Assembly: GCF_007859765.1 (NCBI RefSeq)
Contig: NZ_SIHJ01000001.1
Coordinates: 2,743,075 to 2,807,074, forward strand
Origin: Posidoniimonas corsicana
GTDB lineage: Bacteria; Planctomycetota; Planctomycetia; Pirellulales; Lacipirellulaceae
Direction: 5' to 3'
DNA: 64,000 nt
The notes beneath the pieces were generated by a model. The model did not search any database. It was not told the DNA's origin and saw nothing but the letters and a program-made list of their open reading frames with translations. Below are positions 1 through 6,910 of this stretch, in pieces. Made by a program: the position numbers and the translations under genes. How positions within the stretch are numbered: position 1 is the first letter of the stretch; each line of letters starts with the position of its first letter.

Positions 1-122
1 GCTGAGGGAGCGTGAACTTCTTCGGGGCACGGTGATGCCAGTAACGACGCACCGTCCGACGACCCAGCTCGTGGGCGGCAAGCAGCAACGCGATGGGAGA
101 CTTCGTCGTTCGCACCCACACC
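1..122 (-). CDS. Possible N-terminal fragment of a gene cut by the window edge
   Basis: On the minus strand an open frame starts at a GTG near 122, just after an in-frame TAG, and runs off the left edge. It gives about 40 residues beginning with VWVRTTKSPIALLLAAHELG and then an Arg/Lys-rich stretch. I do not recognise it. The basic residues could suit a DNA- or RNA-binding protein, but that is a guess. It is too short to rule out a chance open frame. Confidence 0.25.
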
Positions 123-530
123 GTACGGAAACAACACTACCTACAGTTTAGCTAGCAACGATAAGATTTCTACAGAGCTACAAAACTCGGGGCATATCTT
201 CTCCCTCCTTTCCCCCTAAGCGTTTTGATTTGAACGCCTTACGCGAATTGCCTCTCCAAAGGGCGGCAGGGGTTTTGTCCGATTCGGGTGCGCGGAGCGG
301 ACAATTGCCGTGCGAGCGGCCCGATCTCCATGCGCAGCAGGTCCCGACTGCCGCACAAGTGAACGAACAGTCCCACCACCATTGGACCACTCCGCGTGGC
401 CGGTTTCAGCAGCAAACCGGAGGATGGGAACGAAAAGGCAAGGGAACTGGACGCTAACACCTGCCGGCTGATTTCGTGGCAGGCGCCTGCCTCATCAGCC
501 GCCGGGCGTTGGTCCACGGTTGCCGTTGAG
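123..530. other. Non-coding gap with one TTTTGTCC-type repeat
   Basis: No convincing gene lies here. The short open frames overlap each other on both strands and have no ribosome-binding site. The gap is less GC-rich than its neighbours near 140-240. It carries one degenerate copy of the TTTTGTCC/GGACAA palindrome at 272-304, entered separately. Confidence 0.6.
272..304. repeat. Dispersed palindrome copy a (TTTTGTCC...GGACAA)
   Basis: The left half GTTTTGTCC (272-280) faces GGACAA (299-304) across 18 bases. Its reverse complement carries TTGTCCGCTCCGCGC, identical to the core of copy c at 35979-36013. It also carries CGAATCGGACAAAACC, which copy c has just downstream with one mismatch. It is therefore a related, partly decayed member in the opposite orientation. 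Confidence 0.65.
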
Positions 531-534
531 CCTT

Positions 535-1533
535 CTAGCAACTGGGGACGACCAGCGTCCGCCCAAAGTGATCGCCCGCCAGCATCGCGCTGATCTGCTC
601 AGGGAGCCCCGCGAGATCCGTCTCGGACACCAGCTCGTCGGGGAGGTCGACCCGCCAGTCGCCGGACAGCAGCCGCCAGACCTCCATCCGCGGCGCCCGC
701 GGGCACTTCGCCGAGTCGATGCCGGCCAGCGTGACCCCCCGCAGGATGAACGGGTAGACCGTCAGCGGGAGCTGCTCGCCGGCGGTCAGGCCGCAGGCGG
801 CCACGCAGCCGCGGTGGTTGAGCGAGCGGACCAGCGTGGCGAGCGGGGCGCCCCCCACGGTGTCGACCGCGCCGGCCCAGCGCGATTTCAACAGCGGCCG
901 GTCATCGCCCGACAGCAGCTCGCGGCCCGCGACCTCCGCGGCACCCAGGCGGAGGAGGCTGTCGTGCCGGTCCGGCTTGCCCGACACCGCGGTCACCTCG
1001 TACCCCAGCTTGGCGAGGATCGCGACCGCCAGCGTGCCGACGCCGCCGGTCGCCCCGCTGACCACGACCGGCCCGTCCGCCGGTTCGACGCCGCCGCGGA
1101 CCAGGGCCTGCACGCACTGAGCGGCCGTGAATCCGGCCGTGCCGTAGACCATCGCCAGCCGCGGGGTCAGCCCATCGGGCATCGCGACCACCCATTCCGC
1201 CGGCACGCGCACGTACTGGCTGTAGCCTCCCCAGGCGCCGCTGCCGAGGTCGTAGCCGGTCACCAGCACCTTCTCGCCGGGACGGAACTCGGCCGCGTCG
1301 CTCGATACGACCTCGCCAGCGCAATCGATGCCCGGCACGTGCGGCAGGCTGCGGACCACGCCCGGATGCCCCTGCGACGCCAGGGCGTCCTTGTAGTTGA
1401 GCGATGAGTACTCGACCCGGATGACGACCCCCCCTTCTGGGAGGTCGCCAAGCGTTAGCTCTTCGATCCGGCTGGCCGCCCCGTCAGCGGTCTCTCTGAC
1501 GACCATCGCCGGGAAGGGTTCCTGAACATCCAT
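535..1533 (-). CDS. acuI: Acrylyl-CoA reductase / quinone oxidoreductase, YhdH/AcuI family
   Basis: A medium-chain dehydrogenase/reductase of 332 aa, the usual length for the YhdH/YhfP/AcuI group. Family members reduce acryloyl-CoA to propionyl-CoA with NADPH, or act on related enones, in the cytoplasm. The N-terminal catalytic domain carries LNYKDAL (about 45-51) and GIDCAGEV (about 68-75). The nucleotide-binding loop VVSGATGGVGTLAVAIL lies at about 157-173. There is no structural-zinc Cys cluster, as expected for this zinc-free branch. The ATG follows AAGGAG (complement of 1541-1546) at good spacing, which fixes the start. The gene stands alone. The family is clear; the exact substrate is inferred. 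Confidence 0.88.
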   Translation of the reverse strand: MDVQEPFPAMVVRETADGAASRIEELTLGDLPEGGVVIRVEYSSLNYKDALASQGHPGVVRSLPHVPGIDCAGEVVSSDAAEFRPGEKVLVTGYDLGSGAWGGYSQYVRVPAEWVVAMPDGLTPRLAMVYGTAGFTAAQCVQALVRGGVEPADGPVVVSGATGGVGTLAVAILAKLGYEVTAVSGKPDRHDSLLRLGAAEVAGRELLSGDDRPLLKSRWAGAVDTVGGAPLATLVRSLNHRGCVAACGLTAGEQLPLTVYPFILRGVTLAGIDSAKCPRAPRMEVWRLLSGDWRVDLPDELVSETDLAGLPEQISAMLAGDHFGRTLVVPSC

Positions 1534-1796
1534 CTGCTCGCTCCTTGTTCACAATTGCGGCGCCGCCGCTCAACACCTAGGCGCCCACCGCGTAGCCGCG
1601 TCCGCTAGCTTGAAACCGCGATGGCTCTGTGGCCGCTAGGAAGCGGGGCATCGGGTTGTTTTCCTGCTGCTATCAGGTTTGGTGGCACGCCGTGTGCTCA
1701 CGCGGGCCGAAAGAAACTGATCTTTCCGTCTCCTGCTGGTTTCCCACAGAATCACCCCGGGGCGGGGACCAAACCCTGAACGACCGAGGATCCCTT

Positions 1797-2045
1797 ATGT
1801 CGATCGAACAGCAAGTAGAACAGACGGCCACCGACGCGTTGAACCACAGCTCGCACCTGTTCAGCAGGTCGGTCTCGTGCCGTTTCCACGGCGGCGTGCT
1901 GCGTCTCGACGGGCGGGTCCCGACGTTCTACTTGAAGCAGATGGCGCAGTCACTCCTCGGCGGCATCGACGGCGTCCGCCGCATCGAGAACGCGCTGGTG
2001 GTCGTCAACCCGAACGGCGTCAGCAGCGAGCCGGCCTACTCGTAG
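1797..2045 (+). CDS. Small BON-domain protein
   Basis: This 82-aa protein consists almost entirely of one BON domain, a fold seen in bacterial proteins associated with membranes or osmotic stress. The pattern is visible in FHGGVLRLDGRVPTFYLKQM, followed by a GIDGVRRIENALVV ending. The frame is open upstream to 1629, but the ATG at 1797 has GAGGA at normal spacing before it and the extra residues look random, so I take 1797. No signal peptide is seen, so a cytoplasmic place is likely. It is divergent from the reductase and convergent with the pterin dehydratase. The ligand is unknown. Confidence 0.75.
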   Translation: MSIEQQVEQTATDALNHSSHLFSRSVSCRFHGGVLRLDGRVPTFYLKQMAQSLLGGIDGVRRIENALVVVNPNGVSSEPAYS

Positions 2046-2132
2046 GCCGCGCGATGCTTTGGGGCGAGCTGCTGCGTCATCGAACACGATCCGCCCTGCC
2101 CCTCCTCAGCGGCAGCGCTGCTCGAGGTCCGG

Positions 2133-2492
2133 CTACTTCAGGTCGATCGGCAGCTGATCGATCTTCGCGGCCAGTATGAAGTCGTTCTCCGACAGGCCGC
2201 CAATGGCGTGAGTCCACAGCTCGACCGACACGTTGCGGTAGCCCTCGAGGTGGAGGTCCGGGTGGTGCCCGTCGGCCTCGGCCACCTCGGCGCAGGCCTC
2301 GAAGAACTTCATGCCGGCCATGAAGTTCTTCACCACCCAATCCTTGCGGATCCGCTTCCCGTCATGGGTCAGCCGCCAGCCCGGGTGCTCCTGCAGCTGC
2401 TCGGCCGCCTCGTCCGGGTTGATGGGGTCCACGCCGCCCTCGCAGGGCAGGCACTTCTTTTTGGCGAGCGTCTCGCACGACTGAACGGGCAT
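2133..2492 (-). CDS. phhB: 4a-hydroxytetrahydrobiopterin dehydratase (pterin carbinolamine dehydratase)
   Basis: A 119-aa cytoplasmic enzyme that dehydrates 4a-hydroxytetrahydropterin so the cofactor of aromatic amino acid hydroxylases can be recycled. The family motif is plain: EADGHHPDLHLEGYRNVSVE followed by LWTH and GGLSENDFILAAKID. The N-terminus adds a short Cys-bearing stretch (LAKKKCLPCEGG), common in environmental members. The start is well supported: AAGGAGGA lies a few bases before the ATG on the minus strand. No phenylalanine hydroxylase gene is in the window, so the partner enzyme must lie elsewhere or the protein serves another pterin or molybdopterin role. Confidence 0.92.
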   Translation of the reverse strand: MPVQSCETLAKKKCLPCEGGVDPINPDEAAEQLQEHPGWRLTHDGKRIRKDWVVKNFMAGMKFFEACAEVAEADGHHPDLHLEGYRNVSVELWTHAIGGLSENDFILAAKIDQLPIDLK

Positions 2493-2994
2493 GGGCGTCC
2501 TCCTTCTTGGGCGGTCGTGTCACTCCAGTGAGTTCCTTTGCGATTCTAACGGTGCGTCCCACCGTGGCAATGAGCCCGGATCGCCCGCCCTGCGCGGGTA
2601 ATCGAGGCAATCTCCATCGTCCGCGGTGACAGACGCGTGTCACCGGTCGTGCCGCCAACCCTGCGCGGTCCGCGGCGTTGTCGACCTGCGCACGCCGCGG
2701 AATCGTCGTTTGACGCCTGTCAGTGCGCGTGGCCCGAGCGTGAGTTTTCGCCGCCGATTGACGGTTTGCTGGCTGACCTGTGCGCCGGTATAGAGGCATC
2801 GTCGAAGCGTCGCCGCCCCAACGGAATCGAATACGGCAGCGACTTGTCCCGAGTCTACAAGCGGAAACCGCGGCGCCGCTACGCTTGAAAGAAAGACAGG
2901 CGTACCGCCGCACTCGCACCTTACCAATAACAACGCCCAACTCTGCGAACGAGAGTCAGACCCCGTTACAAGCTCACCCAGCTCTGTAGTACCA
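2493..2994. other. Gap between divergent genes, with one hairpin
   Basis: About 500 bases separate the divergent pterin dehydratase and LuxR genes and should hold both promoters. The short open frames on each strand lack start signals and recognisable domains. The one structural item is an 8-bp perfect hairpin at 2624-2645. Confidence 0.55.
2624..2645. repeat. 8-bp perfect inverted repeat in a divergent gap
   Basis: CGGTGACA (2624-2631) and TGTCACCG (2638-2645) are perfect inverted repeats around GACGCG. There is no T-run, so a terminator is unlikely. Its place between divergent genes would suit a regulator-binding site or a small REP element. Confidence 0.45.
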
Positions 2995-3654
2995 ATGCGT
3001 TTGCCCGGCGACGCCAATGCCAACCCGACTTCTCACTGCCCCCGGTGCTCGGCCACGGCCCTGCCGGTGGCGGTTGACTTCCGCCTGCCGCTGACCCGCG
3101 AGGCGGTCGCCGCGCTCGTCCGGCAGGACCAGCGGTTTGCGTTGGTCGATCCGGGCAAGGACGCCGACCGCGGGCACGTTGTCGCGTTGGTCGACTCGCT
3201 GCAGGACCGCGACAACCGGCTGCCGCTGCTGTCGTGGTCCGCAGTGCGTGGCTACGTCCGCCTGACCGGACAGCCGACCTGCAGTTCGGTGCGGCGGGAC
3301 GCCTGCGGCAACCTCGCCTGCGCCGAGCTGCCCTACTCTTCCCCGTGGCGAGAAGTCGCCGAAGCCCTGTTGAAGGTCGCCGCCGAGGCCTGGTCCTACA
3401 CCGACCGCCAGCCGCCCGGGGCCCGCACCGACTGGCAGCGGCAGCGGAGCGTGCTCACGCTGCTGACCGCGCGCGAACGCGACGTGCTGCGGCTGATCGC
3501 CGCCGGGCTGAGCGTCCGCGAGATGGCCCGCATGATGCACCTTGCTGATAGCACCGTCGACAACCACCGCTCGCGGCTGATGAAGAAGCTGGGGGTGCAC
3601 AAGGCGGTGGACGCGGCCCGCTTTGCCTACCGGATCGGTCTGGCCGCCCCCTGA
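2995..3654 (+). CDS. LuxR-family DNA-binding protein without a receiver domain
   Basis: This 219-aa protein ends in a GerE/LuxR helix-turn-helix of about 60 residues: LLTARERDVLRLIAAGLSVR, then ADSTVDNHRSRLMKKLGVHK. The N-terminal 150 residues do not look like a receiver: there is no acidic pocket followed by a phospho-Asp strand. They may be a sensory or dimerisation region of unknown type. The start is an ATG without a clear Shine-Dalgarno, so it could lie further in. No histidine kinase is adjacent. The DNA-binding role is secure; signal and targets are unknown. Confidence 0.75.
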   Translation: MRLPGDANANPTSHCPRCSATALPVAVDFRLPLTREAVAALVRQDQRFALVDPGKDADRGHVVALVDSLQDRDNRLPLLSWSAVRGYVRLTGQPTCSSVRRDACGNLACAELPYSSPWREVAEALLKVAAEAWSYTDRQPPGARTDWQRQRSVLTLLTARERDVLRLIAAGLSVREMARMMHLADSTVDNHRSRLMKKLGVHKAVDAARFAYRIGLAAP

Positions 3655-3714
3655 GGGGCACAAACCGGCCGCTGCGGCCTGCCCGGTTGCCTATGGGGAA
3701 GCGCGCCGATGCGG

Positions 3715-3720
3715 TATAAT
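3715..3720 (+). promoter_or_regulatory. Candidate -10 element for the ricT unit
   Basis: A perfect TATAAT stands 48 bases before the ricT ATG in GC-rich DNA. No good -35 hexamer is seen at 16-18 bases. The position fits the promoter of the three-gene unit that follows. Confidence 0.55.
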
Positions 3721-3767
3721 CCCCGGCGTCGGCCCGGTTCCATCGACGCCCCTCACCACAGCACACC

Positions 3768-4820
3768 ATGCCACGGTATGTCCTCCGCTACGGCGCCATG
3801 CGTCGGCTGGGCGTTTTCTCGACGCGCGGCGGCGACCGCTTTGCGCGGGGCCACCAGGTAATCGCCCGCACCAGCCGCGGCCAGGAGTCGGGCGAGGTGC
3901 TCTGCGAGGCCACCGACCACGTGATCTCGCAGATGAAAGAGACCCGCGGCGGGCACATCCTGCGGCTATCCACACACGACGACGAGATCGAGCTCCGCAA
4001 GCTGCAAGAGCAGCAGCAGCGGGAACTTGAGACCTGCCGCCAGCGGGTGGCCGAGCTGGGCCTCGAGATGGAGCTGGTGGACGTCGAGCACCTTTACGGC
4101 GGCGAACGCGTAATATTCTATTATTTAGCAGAGGACCGCGTCGACTTCCGCGAGCTGGTGAAGGTGCTGGCGAAGGACTTCCAGACCCGCATCGAGATGC
4201 GGCAGATCGGCGTCCGCGACGAGGCGAAGCTGCTGGCCGATTACGGCGACTGTGGCAAACCCGTTTGCTGCAACACCCACCTGTCAGAGATGCCGCCGGT
4301 GTCGATGAAGATGGCCAAGCTGCAGAAGGCGACCCTCGACCCGACCAAGATCTCGGGGCGTTGCGGACGGCTGAAGTGCTGCCTGCGTTACGAGTACGAC
4401 ACCTACCGCGACATCCAACGCGAGCTGCCACGCGTGGGCGCCGAGGTCCTGACCCGCGAGGGGAAGGGACGCGTGCTCTCGCAAGAGATCCTGGCCGGCC
4501 AACTGCTGATCGAGACCGAAGACTCGCGGCGGATCGTGATCGACCAGAGCCAGGTGCTGTCGGTAACGCCACGCGGCGGTGGGGGCGAGGCGAAGCCGAA
4601 ACAGAAATCCCCAGAGAACGAGGCCGACGCGCCGGCCGACGAAAAACAGAAGGGGCGGCGTGACGGGCGGCGCCCCAAACGGCAGAGCCGCGGCGACAAG
4701 CCGGCCCCGCCCCCCGGCGCCGACGCGGGCCAGCCCGCGGCCGACGGCAAGCAGCCAGAAACCGGCGGCACGCCCCCGGCAGACGACAACACCCCACCCC
4801 CGCCCAACGACAACGACTGA
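3768..4820 (+). CDS. ricT: PSP1-domain protein, RicT/YaaT family
   Basis: A 350-aa protein with the conserved PSP1 C-terminal region. In Bacillus, RicT/YaaT works with RicA and RicF as an Fe-S complex affecting RNase Y and mRNA maturation; I infer a related cytoplasmic role. The diagnostic cysteines are present: DCGKPVCCNTH (Cys 162, 167, 168) and RCGRLKCCLRYE (Cys 199, 204, 205), plus HLYGGERVIFYYLAEDRVDF at about 108-127. Residues beyond about 275 form a Pro/Ala/Asp-rich low-complexity tail not needed for the core family. The next gene starts 23 bases later. I see no RicA or RicF gene nearby. Confidence 0.87.
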   Translation: MPRYVLRYGAMRRLGVFSTRGGDRFARGHQVIARTSRGQESGEVLCEATDHVISQMKETRGGHILRLSTHDDEIELRKLQEQQQRELETCRQRVAELGLEMELVDVEHLYGGERVIFYYLAEDRVDFRELVKVLAKDFQTRIEMRQIGVRDEAKLLADYGDCGKPVCCNTHLSEMPPVSMKMAKLQKATLDPTKISGRCGRLKCCLRYEYDTYRDIQRELPRVGAEVLTREGKGRVLSQEILAGQLLIETEDSRRIVIDQSQVLSVTPRGGGGEAKPKQKSPENEADAPADEKQKGRRDGRRPKRQSRGDKPAPPPGADAGQPAADGKQPETGGTPPADDNTPPPPNDND

Positions 4821-4843
4821 CAAGCCAACCCTAGCTGGCCCCC

Positions 4844-5353
4844 ATGCTGGACTCGACCCACCCACTCGCCGAACTGCTGCGTCGCGACAAGCGGTACCAC
4901 TTCGACTCGTACGTCTTCGTGTTCGACGCCCTGAAGTACGGCCAGGAGAAGATGAACCTGGGCAGCGCGCAGCCGTCGGCCCCCGGCGAGACGTTCGACT
5001 CCGAATCGCTGTCGGAGGGTTACGAGCCTGCCGAAGCCGCGGGCGACGAAGCGTTCGACCCCGACGACGACCAGGACGACCGCCACGTCACCGGGCAAGA
5101 GCTCTGCGAGGCGATCCGCCGCTACGCGCTAGAGCAGTACGGCCTGCTGGCACGCAGTGTGCTAGAGCACTGGGGCGTCACCAACACCGGTGACTTCGGA
5201 GAGATCGTGTTCAACCTGATCGACATCGGCCAGATGCGGAAGACGGAGTCCGACCGCCGCGAGGACTTCCAGGACGTGTTCGATTTCGAGTCGGGCTTCG
5301 CCACCCAGTCCGTGTTCCAGACCCTGCAGCCGAGCAAGGGCAACTCGCAGTGA
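4844..5353 (+). CDS. Minf_1886 family protein of unknown function
   Basis: A 169-aa protein matching the Minf_1886 family of Planctomycetes and Verrucomicrobia. It opens with LLRRDKRYHFDSYVFVFDAL and later has the characteristic TGQELCEAIRRYALEQYGLL and TGDFGEIVFNLIDIGQM. An acidic, low-complexity insert lies between about 45 and 82. No transmembrane segment is seen, so it is probably cytoplasmic. Biochemistry is unknown. It follows ricT by 23 bases, and its stop overlaps the start of a tiny membrane-protein gene, so the three are probably co-transcribed. Confidence 0.85.
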   Translation: MLDSTHPLAELLRRDKRYHFDSYVFVFDALKYGQEKMNLGSAQPSAPGETFDSESLSEGYEPAEAAGDEAFDPDDDQDDRHVTGQELCEAIRRYALEQYGLLARSVLEHWGVTNTGDFGEIVFNLIDIGQMRKTESDRREDFQDVFDFESGFATQSVFQTLQPSKGNSQ

Positions 5354-5475
5354 CCGACGCCGACCCCTCGGCCCGACCGGCGCCCCCCCGGCGGCGGCCG
5401 GCGATGCTGGCGGCGGCGGCGATCGCCTGGGTCGGCTGGATCGGCGTGCTGGCCTGGATCGCCTACGGCGGGTAG
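5350..5475 (+). CDS. 41-aa single-pass membrane peptide
   Basis: A GTG start overlaps the TGA of the preceding gene in a GTGA arrangement, the usual sign of translational coupling. The product has a Pro/Arg-rich cytoplasmic head (about 18 residues, ending RRRPA) and one hydrophobic helix, MLAAAAIAWVGWIGVLAWIA. Length and layout fit a small membrane protein. I do not recognise a family. The coupled start and clean topology make it more likely real than chance, but it is untested. Confidence 0.55.
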   Translation: MTDADPSARPAPPRRRPAMLAAAAIAWVGWIGVLAWIAYGG

Positions 5476-5620
5476 GGTGTCGCGCCGCGCGACTTGCGTG
5501 TCGACCTTTTCGGCGTCCCAAGCCACAGCCGTCAGCGTGGCCGACGGGGTTACCTCTACTAACACAAACCGGCGGCGTCCGCGCCGCCGGCACCATCCTC
5601 ACCACCAAGGCAGTCACCCA

Positions 5621-6718
5621 ATGCTCACCCCCGTCCGCGCGATGCTGTTGGTCGCCATGTCCCTCTCAGCCGCGTCGGCCCCCGCCGCCGAGCTGCCGCC
5701 GGAGGCCCAGAAGCAGTACGAAGCGTCCGTCGGCAAGGGGATCCAGTTCCTCGCCGGCTCGCAGGCCGAGGACGGTTCGTGGACCTCGCAGACCGGCCCC
5801 GCCATCACGGCGCTGGCGACCGAGGCCCTGCTAAGCCACGGGCGTACGCCGAGCGACCCGGTGGTGAGCAAGGCGCTCAAGTACATCGTCGGCTTCGCCA
5901 AGCCGGACGGCGGCATCTACCTGGAGGGCTCCAACCACCGCAACTACGAGACCTGCCTGTCGGTCATGTGCCTGACCAAGGCGAACAAGGACGGCCGCTA
6001 CGACAAGCTGCTGGCCGGCGCCGACAGGTTCCTCAAGAAGCTGCAGTGGGACGGCGAGGAGGGACACGACACCGCGAGCATGTACTACGGCGGCGCCGGC
6101 TACGGCGGCAGCGAGCGGCCCGACCTGTCCAACACCAGCTTCCTGATCGACGCGCTGAAGGAGCTGGGCGCCGGCGCCGACGACCCGGCCATGCAGCGGG
6201 CGTTGGTGTTTGTGAGCCGGTGCCAGAACCTCGAGACCGAGTACAACACCACCGAGTTCGCCGCCAAGATCGACGACGGCGGCTTCTACTACACGGTCGC
6301 CGCCGGCGGCCAGAGCAAGGCCGGCGACACCCCCGAGGGCGGCCTGCGGAGCTACGGATCGATGACCTACGCCGGCCTGAAGAGCATGATCTTCGCCGGC
6401 GTCGACAAGGACGACCCCCGCGTCAAAGCCGCCTACGACTGGATCCAGAAGCACTACACCCTGGACGAGAACCCCGGCATGGGCGCCCAGGGTCAGTTCT
6501 ACTACTACCAGGTGTTCGCCAAGGCGCTGGGCGCAATCGGCGTCGACAAGGTCGAGACCGACGGCGCCGCCCACGACTGGCGGGCCGAGCTGGTGGCCAA
6601 GCTGGCCGACGCCCAGCGGGCCGACGGCGCGTGGGTCAACCCGAACGACCGCTGGCTGGAGAGCGACCCCAATCTGGTCACCGCCTACTGCCTGATGGCG
6701 CTGTCGCACGTCCGCTAG
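5621..6718 (+). CDS. Secreted prenyltransferase/squalene-cyclase-type repeat protein
   Basis: The product (365 aa from the ATG at 5621) starts with a signal peptide ending around SAASAPAAE and continues with alpha/alpha-toroid repeats of the prenyltransferase/squalene oxidase type. Repeat signatures include GIQFLAGSQAEDGSWTS, LKYIVGFAKPDGGIY, AYDWIQKHYTLDENPG and LADAQRADGAWVN. Planctomycetes encode many exported proteins of this sort without known substrate. I see no convincing catalytic DxDD motif, so enzyme activity is not claimed. The frame is open back to 5477, but the signal peptide starts at 5621. Confidence 0.82.
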   Translation: MLTPVRAMLLVAMSLSAASAPAAELPPEAQKQYEASVGKGIQFLAGSQAEDGSWTSQTGPAITALATEALLSHGRTPSDPVVSKALKYIVGFAKPDGGIYLEGSNHRNYETCLSVMCLTKANKDGRYDKLLAGADRFLKKLQWDGEEGHDTASMYYGGAGYGGSERPDLSNTSFLIDALKELGAGADDPAMQRALVFVSRCQNLETEYNTTEFAAKIDDGGFYYTVAAGGQSKAGDTPEGGLRSYGSMTYAGLKSMIFAGVDKDDPRVKAAYDWIQKHYTLDENPGMGAQGQFYYYQVFAKALGAIGVDKVETDGAAHDWRAELVAKLADAQRADGAWVNPNDRWLESDPNLVTAYCLMALSHVR

Positions 6719-6910
6719 CAGCGACAGCGGCCGCTGTGTCGCGACCCCTAGGCTTTTCCGATCGGCCAATCGCCCTTTGCGGCCCTGGCTGGTTTTGGTA
6801 TTCACCGCGCTGGCGATCGGCGTGCGCAGGCTCTGCCCAGCGCCCCCGCCAGCCCCACGGCGGCATGACGCCGCCCGACTACCAAACCCGTGATCGGTCA
6901 AGAGACTCCC

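Noticed and set aside
520-1407. Long plus-strand open frame across the reductase gene
   Set aside because: It is antisense to a gene with clear motifs and ribosome site; its composition (Arg/Ala/Gly/Pro-rich) is that of a high-GC shadow frame.
2637-3023. Two overlapping small frames on opposite strands
   Set aside because: No start signals, no domain, biased composition; left as non-coding.
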